Source of the DNA: Caulobacter segnis ATCC 21756
Lineage (GTDB): Bacteria; Pseudomonadota; Alphaproteobacteria; Caulobacterales; Caulobacteraceae
Reading direction: 5' to 3'
DNA: 64,000 nt
Assembly (NCBI RefSeq): GCF_000092285.1
Contig: NC_014100.1
Location: 1,674,001 to 1,738,000, forward strand
In this document: positions 35,046 to 43,881 of the stretch, in pieces
How the letters are laid out: each line of letters starts with the position of its first letter
Numbering within the stretch: position 1 is the first letter of the stretch
The notes under the pieces: model-generated
Database searches by the model: none
Seen by the model: only the letters and a program-made list of their open reading frames with translations
Told to the model about the DNA's origin: nothing
Made by a program: the position numbers and the translations under genes

Positions 35046-35852
35046 ATGATCAGGATTCGCTTTCCGGGTTGCAAGTCGCCGATCGTCGCGGGCGGATTGG
35101 CCGCGGTGCTGCTGGCCGCTTGCGGACCCAGCGCGCCCAAGCCCGCCGATGCGCCCGAGCGGGTTGATAGCGCCGAGGCCGGCTATGTCGTTCCGCCCAG
35201 CGTTGAGAGCGTGGCGCGCGCTGGCGAGGGGACCGTCCTGGCGGGACGAGGCGCGCCCGACGCCGACGTGCGGCTGCGGTCACCCAGCGGCGAGATCGTG
35301 TCCGGGCGGACCGACCTCGAGGGGCGTTGGCGTCTGACCGTCGTCGACGCGCCCGGCGTGCGTCTGTTCGGCCTGTCGACGACCCGCGAGGGGCGCACGG
35401 TGCAGGCCGAGGGCTACGTGATGGTCGCCGAAGGCGGCGACGTGGCGCTGCTGCGCGCCGGGGCGGGAACCAAGCGGATGTCCGCCGGCTCTTCGTCGCC
35501 GCGCATCCTGACGATCGACCTTGATCGCGAGGGGGGAGCGGTGGTCTCCGGGGTCGCCGGGCCGGGCGCGGGGCTCAACGTCCGGGTCGATCGCGTCACC
35601 CGCGGCGGAGGCCGGACCGACGATGACGGGCGGTTCTTCATCTCGCTGACCGATTCCCTGTCGCCGGGCGTCCATGACATCCAGGTGGCGGGCGAGGGGG
35701 GCGAGACCGCGATCTCGGTCGCGACGTCGCCGCCGCAGCCGCTGGTGTCGGGGCCCGCGCGGGCCGAGCGCACGCCGCAGGGCTGGCGTCTCGATTGGAT
35801 GACGCCGGGCGGCGGGATCCAGACCACGCTGCTGATCGGCGGTCCGCGATGA
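35046..35852 (+). CDS. Hypothetical lipoprotein with Ig-like repeats
   Basis: A 268-residue predicted lipoprotein with lipobox LLAACGPS (Cys26). The mature part contains two similar beta-type segments: GTVLAGRGAPDADVRLRSPSGE with TDLEGRWRLTVVDAPG, and GAVVSGVAGPGAGLNVRVD with TDDDGRFFISLTDSLSPG. Each looks like a carboxypeptidase-regulatory or bacterial Ig-like fold. Its stop overlaps the start of the ABC exporter gene (ATGA), so the two are coupled and may work together in the envelope. Function unknown. Confidence 0.7.
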   Translation: MIRIRFPGCKSPIVAGGLAAVLLAACGPSAPKPADAPERVDSAEAGYVVPPSVESVARAGEGTVLAGRGAPDADVRLRSPSGEIVSGRTDLEGRWRLTVVDAPGVRLFGLSTTREGRTVQAEGYVMVAEGGDVALLRAGAGTKRMSAGSSSPRILTIDLDREGGAVVSGVAGPGAGLNVRVDRVTRGGGRTDDDGRFFISLTDSLSPGVHDIQVAGEGGETAISVATSPPQPLVSGPARAERTPQGWRLDWMTPGGGIQTTLLIGGPR

Positions 35853-37711
35853 GAGGCATGGGCGGGCCGCCCTCGCCGGGGCGCGAGGCGGTCCCCGGCG
35901 CCATCGCCAAGGTCGACCAGCCCGTGCGGTTCTGGAGCGCCATGGGCGACCTCGTCCGTCTGGTCATGCGGTCGCGCGCTCCGGGGCTGCGCTGGCGGGT
36001 CGCCGTCGCCCTGATTCTGACGCTGAGCGGCAAGGCCCTGGGCGTGCTTGCCCCGCTGATGCTGGGCAAGGCGGTCAACGAACTGTCGGCGGGGCGGAGC
36101 GCGGCCGTCGCCGTCACGTGGGCCTTCGCGGGCCTGGCGCTGGGCTGGGCGTTCATACGATTTATCTCCGCCGCCGCGCCTCAGGTCCGGGACACGATCT
36201 TCACGCCCGTCGCCCAGGCGGCCCAGAACCGGGCGGCGGTCGAGACGTTCTCGCACGCCCTGTCGCTGTCGATCGACTTCCACCAGTCCAAGCGGACCGG
36301 CTCGCTGTCGCGGGTGATCGACCGGGGCGCGCGGTCGATGGACTTCCTGCTGCGCAGCTTGGCGTTCAACCTGGCCCCCACGGGCGTCGAGCTGCTGATG
36401 GCCGCGGCCGTGCTGGCCAAGGCCTATGACTGGCGGTTCGCGGCCGTGGCCCTCGGAACGGTGGCGGTCTACGGCTACCTGACCTTCGCGATCTCGGACT
36501 GGCGGATAGGCCATCGCCGCGCGCTGAACGAGGCCGACGCGGAGGCCGCCGGCCGCGCCGTCGACGCGCTGCTGAACTACGAGACGGTCAAGTCCTTCGG
36601 CGCGGAGGAGCGCGCGGTGGCGGGCTATGGCGGCGCCCTCGACCGCTATGGCGAAGCGCAGATCAAGGCCACCAACTCGCTGAACCTCTTGAACCTGGTG
36701 CAGTCGGCGGTGATGAGCGTCGGCCTGGGCGGCATGGCCGTGCTGGCGGGCGCTGAGGCCGCGGCCGGCCGTATCGGTCCCGGGGACGTGACCGCCGCTA
36801 TCCTGATCCTGATCAACCTCTATGCCCCGCTGAACATCCTCGGCTTCGCCTATCGCGAGATCCGCCAGTCGCTGATCGACATGGAGGCGATGATGGAGCT
36901 GCGCCGCCAGACCGCCGACGTGGCCGATGCGGCGGACGCCGTCGACCTGCCGCCCGTCGTCGACCGCCGCGGTGGCGCTGTGGCGTTCGAGCACGTCTCC
37001 TTCCGCCATGGCGCGCGGTCCGAGGGCTTGGCGGACGTTTCCCTGGCGGTCGCGCCAGGGACCACGATGGCGATCGTCGGTCCCTCGGGCGCCGGCAAGA
37101 CCACCCTGGTGCGACTGGCGCTGCGCATGATCGATCCTCAGGCGGGCCGGATCACGCTCGACGGCCATGACCTGCGTGCGCTGACTCAGGCCTCGTTGCG
37201 CCGGGCGGTGGCGCTGGTGCCGCAGGACGTGGCGCTGTTCAACGACACCCTGGCCGCCAACATCGCCTTCGCCCGCCCCGAAGCCACCGAGGCCGAGGTC
37301 TGGGCGGCGGCGGAAGCGGCCGAACTGGGCGAGTTCATCCGCAACCTGCCCGAAGGCATGGCCACCAAGGTCGGCGAGCGGGGCCTGAAACTCTCCGGCG
37401 GCGAGCGTCAGCGGGTCGGCATCGCCCGCGCCCTCCTGGCCGACCCGCGCGTGTTGATCCTGGACGAGGCGACCAGCGCGCTCGACAGCCGCACCGAGGC
37501 CGCCATCCAGGCCACGCTGCGCAAGGCGAGGGCGGGGCGCACCACCCTGGTCGTGGCGCACCGCCTCTCCACGATCGCCGACGCCGACGAGATCGTGGTG
37601 CTGCGGCGAGGCAAGGTGGTCGAGCGCGGCCGGCATGAGGCGCTGCTCGAGGCCGGCGGCGAGTACGCGGCCTTGTGGCGTCGCCAAACCCGCGAGCGCG
37701 AGCCGGTTTAG
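35849..37711 (+). CDS. ABC exporter of the Atm1/HMT1 type (fused TM and ATPase)
   Basis: A 620-residue half-transporter. Six membrane helices in residues about 40-320 precede an ATPase with Walker [11 protein letters not shown], the Q-loop [12 protein letters not shown], signature LSGGERQR, Walker [13 protein letters not shown] and H-loop VAHRLST. The membrane domain contains [13 protein letters not shown] and [12 protein letters not shown], matching Atm1/HMT1/YbtP-like exporters of glutathione-type thiols or Fe-S related compounds. The ATG at 35849 overlaps the lipoprotein stop. It acts in the inner membrane as a homodimer; the substrate is inferred from family only. Confidence 0.88.
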   Translation: MRGMGGPPSPGREAVPGAIAKVDQPVRFWSAMGDLVRLVMRSRAPGLRWRVAVALILTLSGKALGVLAPLMLGKAVNELSAGRSAAVAVTWAFAGLALGWAFIRFISAAAPQVRDTIFTPVAQAAQNRAAVETFSHALSLSIDFHQSKRTGSLSRVIDRGARSMDFLLRSLAFNLAPTGVELLMAAAVLAKAYDWRFAAVALGTVAVYGYLTFAISDWRIGHRRALNEADAEAAGRAVDALLNYETVKSFGAEERAVAGYGGALDRYGEAQIKATNSLNLLNLVQSAVMSVGLGGMAVLAGAEAAAGRIGPGDVTAAILILINLYAPLNILGFAYREIRQSLIDMEAMMELRRQTADVADAADAVDLPPVVDRRGGAVAFEHVSFRHGARSEGLADVSLAVAPGTTMAIVGPSGAGKTTLVRLALRMIDPQAGRITLDGHDLRALTQASLRRAVALVPQDVALFNDTLAANIAFARPEATEAEVWAAAEAAELGEFIRNLPEGMATKVGERGLKLSGGERQRVGIARALLADPRVLILDEATSALDSRTEAAIQATLRKARAGRTTLVVAHRLSTIADADEIVVLRRGKVVERGRHEALLEAGGEYAALWRRQTREREPV

Positions 37712-37770
37712 GCCTTTCGCCCCGCCTTTCGACGCGACTATATCGACGACGTTTCCAGAGGAGTTCCGCC

Positions 37771-38208
37771 TTGCGCTATCTGCACACCATGGTCCGCGTC
37801 CGTGATCTGGACGCCTCCCTGCGCTTCTATTGCGAGGGCCTGGGTCTCCAGGAAGTGTCCCGGATGGAAAACGAGAAGGGCCGCTTCACGCTCGTGTTCC
37901 TGGCTGCGCCCGAGGACGTCGAGATGGCCAAGACGCGCAAGGCCCCGATGGTCGAACTGACCTACAATTGGGATGACGAAGAGTACCTGGGCGGCCGCAA
38001 CTTCGGGCACCTGGCCTATCGTGTCGACGACATCTACGAGACCTGCCAGCGGCTGATGGACATGGGCGTGACCATCAACCGTCCGCCGCGGGACGGCCAC
38101 ATGGCGTTCGTCCGCTCGCCCGACGGCGTCTCGGTCGAGCTGCTGCAGGACGGCAGCCTGCCGCCGGCCGAGCCCTGGGCCTCGATGCCCAATACGGGCG
38201 CCTGGTAA
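37771..38208 (+). CDS. gloA: Lactoylglutathione lyase (glyoxalase I, VOC family)
   Basis: Glyoxalase I isomerises the hemithioacetal of methylglyoxal and glutathione. The 145-residue protein starts at a TTG (37771) seven nt after GAGGAG. Conserved parts: [23 protein letters not shown] (His metal ligand), [32 protein letters not shown], with Glu and His ligands, and [17 protein letters not shown], with the last Glu. All four metal ligands (H, E, H, E) are visible. It follows the ABC exporter by about 60 nt. Confidence 0.93.
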   Translation: MRYLHTMVRVRDLDASLRFYCEGLGLQEVSRMENEKGRFTLVFLAAPEDVEMAKTRKAPMVELTYNWDDEEYLGGRNFGHLAYRVDDIYETCQRLMDMGVTINRPPRDGHMAFVRSPDGVSVELLQDGSLPPAEPWASMPNTGAW

Positions 38209-38211
38209 GCA

Positions 38212-38634
38212 TCAGACCAGACGGGCGCGGGCCAGGTCTTCCAGCCGCCGGACGGGCGCGTCCGCGATGGCCTTCCAGATCACCCGCGCCAGCTCGACGC
38301 GATAAGCGGTCTTGTAGCCGGTGACGAACGGCGAGCGGGCCGCGCCGGGCGGCTCCTTGTTCAGGGCCTCGGCCAGGGCCTGGCGCACCTTCCGCGCCTG
38401 GGCGTCGAAGGCGCCAGGGCCGGGCAGGGAGATCAGGCGGTCGACCTCCAGCCCAGCGTACACGGCGGTCTCGACCATCACCGGCAGCCCGGAAAGCTCC
38501 GAAGGCGCGAACGCACGCATCTTGAAGCTGGGCTTCGTGGTGTTCGCGCCGATCTTTTCGTCGGTGAGTTCGAAATCCAGGATCGCGGCGACGCGGTTCA
38601 GCGTCTCTGGCCAGTGATCGTCAGCATTCGCCAT
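38212..38634 (-). CDS. Conserved hypothetical protein
   Basis: A 140-residue soluble protein without signal peptide or membrane segment; it ends with a basic Arg-rich helix (PVRRLEDLARARLV). Its stop is 4 nt from the convergent gloA stop. The ATG (38632-38634) has only a weak GGGG Shine-Dalgarno 10 nt upstream. I recognise no domain. Confidence 0.6.
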   Translation of the reverse strand: MANADDHWPETLNRVAAILDFELTDEKIGANTTKPSFKMRAFAPSELSGLPVMVETAVYAGLEVDRLISLPGPGAFDAQARKVRQALAEALNKEPPGAARSPFVTGYKTAYRVELARVIWKAIADAPVRRLEDLARARLV

Positions 38635-38797
38635 TTACTTGTAGCCCCCTGGGGGCTCCCGATAGCCGGGTTCATTGTGCGAGGAAAGCACTCCAAGCGC
38701 GAACTTCACGTTTTGAGTAGGCTTTGGCCCTGGAAATGGGTCGGGCGAGACGCCAGATCCTGGCGGCTCCGACCTGGAGCGAACACGAGGTTCCCAC

Positions 38798-39502
38798 ATG
38801 TCGGATCTGTCCGCTTTCCCGATCACCCGTCGCTGGCCGGCCCAGCATCCCGACCGGATCCAGCTCTATTCGCTGCCGACGCCCAACGGGGTGAAGGTCT
38901 CGATCATGCTGGAGGAGACGGGTCTGCCCTACGAGCCTCACCTGATCGACATCGGCAAGAACGAGACGTGGGAGCCGGAGTATCTGTCGTTGAACCCGAA
39001 CGGCAAGATCCCGGCGATCATCGATCCCAATGGTCCGGACGGAAAGCCGCTGGCCCTGTTCGAGTCCGGCGCCATCCTCGTCTATCTGGCCGACAAGAGC
39101 GGCAAGTTCCTGCCGACGGACCCGGCCGCGCGTTACGAGACCCTGCAGTGGGTCTTCTTCCAGATGGCCGCGATCGGGCCGATGTTCGGACAGCTCGGCT
39201 TCTTCCACAAGTTCGCGGGCAAGGACTACGAGGACAAGCGCCCGCGTGACCGTTACGCCGCCGAATCAAAGCGCCTGCTGGGCGTGCTGGAGGGGCGTTT
39301 GGCGGACCGTTCCTGGATCATGGGCGAGGACTACACGATCGCCGACATCGCCACGCTCGGCTGGGTGCGCAACCTGATCGGTTTCTACGGCGCGGGCGAT
39401 CTGGTCGACTACGCGACCCTGAAGCACGTCCCGCGCTGGCTGGAGCAGGGTTTGGCGCGTCCAGCCGTGCAGCGTGGCCTCGACATCCCCAAGCGCGGGT
39501 GA
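38798..39502 (+). CDS. Glutathione S-transferase family, YfcG/YghU (Nu class) type
   Basis: A 234-residue GST-fold protein. The thioredoxin-like half reads IQLYSLPTPNGVKVSIMLEETGLPYEPH, LSLNPNGKIPAIID and LFESGAILVYLADKSGKFLP. The T-P-N-G site is typical for YfcG, a glutathione-dependent disulfide-bond oxidoreductase. The helical half has LQWVFFQMAAIGPMFGQLGFFHKF and the N-capping IADIATLGWV. Probable role: reduction of small disulfides or detoxification; a general GST role cannot be excluded. Confidence 0.88.
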   Translation: MSDLSAFPITRRWPAQHPDRIQLYSLPTPNGVKVSIMLEETGLPYEPHLIDIGKNETWEPEYLSLNPNGKIPAIIDPNGPDGKPLALFESGAILVYLADKSGKFLPTDPAARYETLQWVFFQMAAIGPMFGQLGFFHKFAGKDYEDKRPRDRYAAESKRLLGVLEGRLADRSWIMGEDYTIADIATLGWVRNLIGFYGAGDLVDYATLKHVPRWLEQGLARPAVQRGLDIPKRG

Positions 39503-39541
39503 GGCGAGGGGCCTGCGACCTTTTCGCCCCTGCGTTAAGAA

Positions 39542-39557
39542 TTAGGGTCTCGTTAAC
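39542..39557 (+). promoter_or_regulatory. CtrA-like binding site
   Basis: TTAG-GGTCTCG-TTAAC fits the CtrA consensus TTAA-N7-TTAAC with one mismatch and exact spacing. An additional TTAA lies just upstream (39535-39538). It precedes an sRNA-like locus rather than a protein gene. Confidence 0.45.
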
Positions 39558-39575
39558 CACGATCGCCCGACCCTG

Positions 39576-39648
39576 CGAGCGTCTTCTTTGAAGGCGCACC
39601 ACCATCACTGACTTTCCACAGCCCGGTCTCGTACCGGGCTGTTTTTTT
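39576..39648 (+). ncRNA. Candidate small RNA with strong terminator
   Basis: After the GST gene, a hairpin GCGTCTTC-TTT-GAAGGCGC (39579-39597) is followed by an unpaired linker and an intrinsic terminator AGCCCGGT-CTCGT-ACCGGGCT (39620-39640) with seven T. The 10-mer TGACTTTCCA immediately before the terminator recurs before the AGCCCGG terminator of the sRNA-like locus at 23125-23216. It may simply be the 3' end of the GST transcript, but the CtrA-like site and its own hairpin favour an independent RNA. The 5' end is estimated. Confidence 0.45.
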
Positions 39649-39660
39649 AGAATAAGGCGC

Positions 39661-39689
39661 TTGCATCGCCGCGGGGAGGCGGCTATCAC
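39661..39689 (+). promoter_or_regulatory. Housekeeping promoter of the first tRNA-Asn gene
   Basis: TTGCATC (39661-39667), 14 nt, GCTATCAC (39682-39689) fits the Caulobacter vegetative promoter pattern TTGaCgS, N10-14, GCTANAWC. It lies 25 bp before the tRNA. Confidence 0.75.
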
Positions 39690-39714
39690 GCGGCCTCTTC
39701 TGAGAGCGACCTGT

Positions 39715-39789
39715 TCCGCGGTAGCTCAGTGGTAGAGCAGCCGGCTGTTAACCGGCTGGTCGTAGGTTCGAATCCTACCCGCGGAGCCA
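39715..39789 (+). tRNA. tRNA-Asn (GUU), copy 1
   Basis: A 75-nt cloverleaf with acceptor stem TCCGCGG (39715-39721) and CCGCGGA (39779-39785), discriminator G, encoded CCA, D-arm GCTCAGTGGTAGAGC, anticodon arm GCCGG-CTGTTAA-CCGGC with anticodon GTT, and T-arm GTAGGTTCGAATCCTAC. Confidence 0.97.
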
Positions 39790-39889
39790 CTCTTCCTTTC
39801 GCTCTCGAGGAAGATTTCTCACATCCGAAGCTTGAGCGCCGCAGCGCGTGGCCGCGTGCATTTGTCCCGACGCCGACGGTGTTCGCCGC

Positions 39890-39917
39890 TTGCATCGACT
39901 CCCCCGGCGGCTATCAC
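39890..39917 (+). promoter_or_regulatory. Housekeeping promoter of the second tRNA-Asn gene
   Basis: TTGCATC (39890-39896), 13 nt, GCTATCAC (39910-39917). The elements and the following 25 bp are nearly the same as at the first tRNA gene, showing that the promoter was duplicated with the gene. Confidence 0.75.
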
Positions 39918-39942
39918 GCGGCCTCTCTTGAGAGCGACCTGT

Positions 39943-40017
39943 TCCGCGGTAGCTCAGTGGTAGAGCAGCCGGCTGTTAACCGGCTGGTCGTAGGTTCGAA
40001 TCCTACCCGCGGAGCCA
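39943..40017 (+). tRNA. tRNA-Asn (GUU), copy 2
   Basis: Identical in sequence to copy 1 across all 75 nt, including the encoded CCA, and 228 bp downstream of it. The duplication includes about 40 bp of upstream DNA with the promoter, whereas the spacer between the copies has diverged. Confidence 0.97.
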
Positions 40018-40024
40018 CTCCCCC

Positions 40025-42187
40025 TTATTCCCAGACGGGCTTTGACCGGATCATGATCGGCGCGCCGCCTTCGGTGTGGACCGTCACCCGGTCGCCCTGG
40101 CGTTCGAACGTCAAGTCGACGCTCTCGGAGCCCACGCGCAGCTGCTCGACACGCAGACGGTCGATGCCGATGGGCAGGCGAGGGTCGACCAGGATGATCT
40201 CGCCGCGATTGGCGTCGATGGTGATGCCAAGGCACGCTTGCAGCATCATGAACACCGAGCCGGCGGCCCAGGCCTGGGGCAGGCACGCCACCGGATAGGC
40301 CACCGGCGGCTCGCCCGGCGAGCGTGGGAAGCCGCAGAACAGCTCCGGCAGGCGCATGCCCATCCGGCTCGCGGTCTCGAACAGATCGGCCGTCAGCTTC
40401 ACGACGCCGTCGCGCTCGCCGTAGCGCGACAGGCCCATCACGCAGAGCGCCGTGTCATGCGGCCAGACCGAGCCGTTGTGATAGCTGATCGGATTGAACC
40501 GCGCCTCGCCGGCGGCGAGCGTGCGCAGGCCCCAGCCGGAGTTGAAGGCGCCCGACAGCAACTGGTCCGAGACCTGGCGGGCGCGTTCCGGCGTCGGCAG
40601 GCCGCAGAACAGCAGGTGCCCAGGGTTCGACGACAGGACGCGGCAAAGCTGACCCTGTCCATCGACCGCGATACCGTAATAGCCGCGCTCCTCCATCCAG
40701 AAGAGCATCTCGACCTTTTCGCGCAGGCGTTCGGCCTTTTGTCTCCACAGGGCCGCCAGGCCGATCTCGTCTCGGCGCTCGGCCAGCCGCGCCATGCCGC
40801 GATAGGCGGCGAAGGCGTAGCCCTGCACCTCGACGAGAGCGATGGGCCCGGACGGATAGCGGCCATCGATGTGGAACACCGAATCCTCGCTGTCTTTCCA
40901 GCCCTGGTTCGAAAGGCCGCTGTCCTGGCCGCGCGCATAATCGATGAGGCCGTCGCCGTCGCTGTCGCCGTCGTGCTCGATCCAGTGCATGGCGCGCTCG
41001 AGGGCGGGCCAGAGCTCGTCGATCAGATGGTCGTCGCCGGTGCGGGCCTGGTAGGCGTCGGCCAGGGCCACGAACAGGGGCGTGGTGTCGACGCCGCCGT
41101 AGTAGCGGCCGAAAGGCACCTCGCCGAGCGCCGGCATCTCGCCCTTGCGGGTCTCATGCATGATCTTGCCGGGCGCGCTGTCGCGGAAGGCCGATCGCTC
41201 CTGGGCCTGATGCGCCGCCAGGTAACGGAGCACGCCCTTGGCCAGGGATGGCTCGAACCAGAGGATCTGCCAGGCGGTGATGATCGCGTCGCGTCCAAAG
41301 GCCGTCGAGAACCACGGGATGCCGGCGTAAGGGTAGGGGCCGGTTTCCATGCGAGTCGTCAGCAAGGCCAAGTCCGAGCGGGACTTGCCCAGCCACTCGT
41401 TGAACAGCCTGCCTGAGCTCCTCAGCCGCGCCCCATGGCGGCGGCGAGCGCGCATGTCCCAGCGGGCGCGAGCCGCCGCGTCTCGGAAGCGCTCACGGCT
41501 GGGGATGTGCCCGTCGACCGCGCCGATCTCGATATAGAGCTCCGTCACGCCCTCGGCCTGCAGGCTGAACATGAACTCAGCCTTGTGGGCGCTCAGCCGG
41601 AACGGGGCGTCCGAGAAGCAGATGAAGGACGCGCGGTCGACGCCATCCAGACCGGTATAGCCGTAAGCGACCCGACGGCCGTCGACATGCGGGGGCGCTT
41701 TCACGCCGCGTTTCGCGCGATGGGTCCCGCGAACCTCGAACATGTCGCGGAAGTCGGCGTCGAACTCGATCGCCATCGGCAGCAGGACGAGATCGCGACT
41801 GTAGTTCACGCAGCGGATCCGCTCGTAGAGGCGCTCGCCCCACAGGAACCGCTTTCGCTCGATATGCAGCACGCCCGGCGGTCCCATGGGTCCGCCCGGA
41901 TAGGGCAGGGCCTGGTTGGTGGCGTTGCAGGTGAAGAAGACATTGTCGTGCGCCACCGCGGCGGAAAGCAGCGATGGCGCGTGACCGCCCAAGGTCAGGC
42001 GGTAAAATGACAAGATCCGCGTATCGTTATGAAAAAGACCGTCGCCCTGTCCGGCGATGTCACCGAACTGATCCGCGACGATGAAGGTGTCCTTGTCCTT
42101 CAGGGCATAGAGATTTTGCGGCGCGCGGACTTCCGCCGTCACACCGTAATCGACCGGCGCCTCGATAGCCGGTGCGAGATTCTCCAT
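40025..42187 (-). CDS. Amylo-alpha-1,6-glucosidase / glycogen debranching type protein
   Basis: A 720-residue protein of the AGL/GH63-like clan. The N-terminal domain has FIVADQFGDIAGQGDGLFHNDTRILSFYRLTLGG, typical of the bacterial debranching-enzyme N-terminal family. The (alpha/alpha)6 catalytic domain has PWFSTAFGRDAIITAWQ, GGVDTTPLFVALADAY, QGWKDSEDSVFHIDG, and ARFNPISYHNGSVWPHDTALC. AAGGAGGGG gives a strong start at 42185-42187. It follows the GT4 gene by 15 nt on the same strand. Expected role: hydrolysis of alpha-glucosidic branches or of a storage or stress glucan. Confidence 0.88.
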   Translation of the reverse strand: MENLAPAIEAPVDYGVTAEVRAPQNLYALKDKDTFIVADQFGDIAGQGDGLFHNDTRILSFYRLTLGGHAPSLLSAAVAHDNVFFTCNATNQALPYPGGPMGPPGVLHIERKRFLWGERLYERIRCVNYSRDLVLLPMAIEFDADFRDMFEVRGTHRAKRGVKAPPHVDGRRVAYGYTGLDGVDRASFICFSDAPFRLSAHKAEFMFSLQAEGVTELYIEIGAVDGHIPSRERFRDAAARARWDMRARRRHGARLRSSGRLFNEWLGKSRSDLALLTTRMETGPYPYAGIPWFSTAFGRDAIITAWQILWFEPSLAKGVLRYLAAHQAQERSAFRDSAPGKIMHETRKGEMPALGEVPFGRYYGGVDTTPLFVALADAYQARTGDDHLIDELWPALERAMHWIEHDGDSDGDGLIDYARGQDSGLSNQGWKDSEDSVFHIDGRYPSGPIALVEVQGYAFAAYRGMARLAERRDEIGLAALWRQKAERLREKVEMLFWMEERGYYGIAVDGQGQLCRVLSSNPGHLLFCGLPTPERARQVSDQLLSGAFNSGWGLRTLAAGEARFNPISYHNGSVWPHDTALCVMGLSRYGERDGVVKLTADLFETASRMGMRLPELFCGFPRSPGEPPVAYPVACLPQAWAAGSVFMMLQACLGITIDANRGEIILVDPRLPIGIDRLRVEQLRVGSESVDLTFERQGDRVTVHTEGGAPIMIRSKPVWE

Positions 42188-42202
42188 AGCCCCTCCTTCA
42201 TG

Positions 42203-43276
42203 TCATGCGCTCGCTGCGAGCTCGACCAAGGACGGGTAGACGGCCGCGCCGTCGCGCAGCTGTTCATAGAGCGCGACGTAACGCCGAGCCATCGCCTCGG
42301 ACGAGAACCGTTGCTCGAAACGCTGCCGCACCGCTTTTCGATCCAAGGTTTCGACCTGTTTGATCGCTTCGAGCGCCTGGGCGTCGTTATCGACGATGAA
42401 ACCGGTGAGACCGTGATCGATGACTTCAGGCACCGAGCCGCAGCGATAGGCGATCACCGGCGTGCCGCAGGCCATCGCCTCGATCATCACCAGGCCGAAG
42501 GGCTCGGGCCAGTCGATCGGGAAGAGCAGGGCGTCGGCGCCGCCGAGGAAGGCCGACTTTTCGCTGTCGCCGATCTCGCCGATGAACTCGATCAGCGGCT
42601 CGTCGAGCATCATCGGCGCGATCTTGTCTTCGAAGTACGCACGGTCGGCGGCGTCGACCTTGGCCGCGATCTTCAAGCGCTTGCCCAGCTGCTTGGCCAG
42701 CATGATCGCGCGATCTGGACGCTTCTCGGGCGAGATCCTGCCCAGGAAGGCCAGGTAGCCGTCGCTCTTTTCGGAATAGCTATAGATGTCGGCGTTCATC
42801 CCGTGATGGACGGTGCCCGCCCAATTCGCGAACGGCAGGGGGCGTCGTTGGTCGTCGCTGATGGAAACCAGCGGGAATTGAGGCCAGCGCTTGTAGACCG
42901 CTGGGAGGTCCTTCAGGTCCAATCGGCCGTGAAGGGTCGTCAGGGTGTTCTCGGCCCGATCGGCGAAGAACGGGAAGTGGATCATGTCGGAGTGGAAGTG
43001 GACGATGTCGAACTCGCTCGCCAGGGCGCGCACCTCGGCGATCTGCGCCATGTGAGCCGCCAGGTCTGATTTCAGGGGAGCGGGATCAAGGCGGATGGCC
43101 TGGTCGCGGACCGCCACCAGCTTGGCCTTGGTATCCGCCTCGGCGCTGGCGAACAGAGTGACGTCGTGCCCGAGGTCAACCAGGGCGTCAGTCAGGTGGG
43201 CGACAACACGTTCGGTGCCGCCGTACAGGCGCGGCGGAACTGCCTCGTAGAGGGGCGTGATCTGGGCGATCTTCAT
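42203..43276 (-). CDS. GT4-family glycosyltransferase
   Basis: A 357-residue GT-B glycosyltransferase. N-terminal MKIAQITPLYEAVPPRLYGGTERVVAHL matches retaining GT4 enzymes; the C-terminal nucleotide-sugar half has YLAFLGRISPEKRPDRAI, LLFPIDWPEPFGLVMIEAMACGTPVIAYRCGSVPEVIDHGLTGFIV with the E-x7-E motif. AAGGTC precedes the ATG (43274-43276). It is the first gene of an operon with the debranching-type enzyme, a pairing seen in stress-associated glucan metabolism. Product unknown. Confidence 0.88.
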   Translation of the reverse strand: MKIAQITPLYEAVPPRLYGGTERVVAHLTDALVDLGHDVTLFASAEADTKAKLVAVRDQAIRLDPAPLKSDLAAHMAQIAEVRALASEFDIVHFHSDMIHFPFFADRAENTLTTLHGRLDLKDLPAVYKRWPQFPLVSISDDQRRPLPFANWAGTVHHGMNADIYSYSEKSDGYLAFLGRISPEKRPDRAIMLAKQLGKRLKIAAKVDAADRAYFEDKIAPMMLDEPLIEFIGEIGDSEKSAFLGGADALLFPIDWPEPFGLVMIEAMACGTPVIAYRCGSVPEVIDHGLTGFIVDNDAQALEAIKQVETLDRKAVRQRFEQRFSSEAMARRYVALYEQLRDGAAVYPSLVELAASA

Positions 43277-43391
43277 AGGGCGACCTTGGCGAGGAACTGA
43301 AAACGGCGTGGGACCGCAATTAATCAGTTCCGTCGTACGCTTTTGGTTCCGCGCCGCCGCCTTGTTCTGGCCTAAATCCCCGCCCTCGGCG

Positions 43392-43589
43392 CTATTGCGC
43401 CGAAGTGTGCCGCGTCATGCTCGCCACACGCTCCTCGCGAGCGAGGCGTTCCCGTTCCAGGCGAAGGTCTCGCCTGTGCCTGCGCCAGCGGCCGTAAGCC
43501 TTGCGCGCCGCCATATTGAGGCGCGGCAGGAAATAAATGATCGCAAGCGCGACCACCGCGCCAACGATCACGACATTCGCGTTAAGCAT
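43392..43589 (-). CDS. Hypothetical small membrane protein
   Basis: A 65-residue protein with one N-terminal membrane helix (VVIVGAVVALAIIYFLPRL) and a very basic cytoplasmic tail (RRHRRDLRLERERLAREERV). GAGG sits 8 nt before the ATG (43587-43589). I recognise no family. It lies alone; the next gene on this strand starts 115 nt further on. Confidence 0.6.
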   Translation of the reverse strand: MLNANVVIVGAVVALAIIYFLPRLNMAARKAYGRWRRHRRDLRLERERLAREERVASMTRHTSAQ

Positions 43590-43881
43590 GGCAACAACCT
43601 CACGAAGCCGAAGTTCGGGCTTCCCCCCTCAGGTGAGCACCAATGGTAGAGCTATCTTTACCATAAACCGCAGCGGATCAATCCGACTCGCGTGACAAAT
43701 GGCCCACAGACTGGCTGAACGCTCTTGTTTTGCGCTTTCCCTGATCGCAACAGGCTTTGATGTCACTTTCAAGGCCTCGCCGGGCGCCGCTTTAACCGAC
43801 CTGCGCCGCGCGATCGCATTGCGTTCGGGCGACCGGCGGACCTATAAGCCTGCTCGAAAGTCTAGTCCTTCGAGGGATTCC

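Noticed and set aside
35414..37687. A 757-codon minus-strand frame opposite the ABC exporter
   Set aside because: No recognisable motif; the plus strand has Walker A, signature and Walker B motifs.
39729..40298. A 189-codon frame running across both tRNA-Asn genes
   Set aside because: Its translation repeats the same peptide from the two identical tRNAs; it is a by-product of the duplication.
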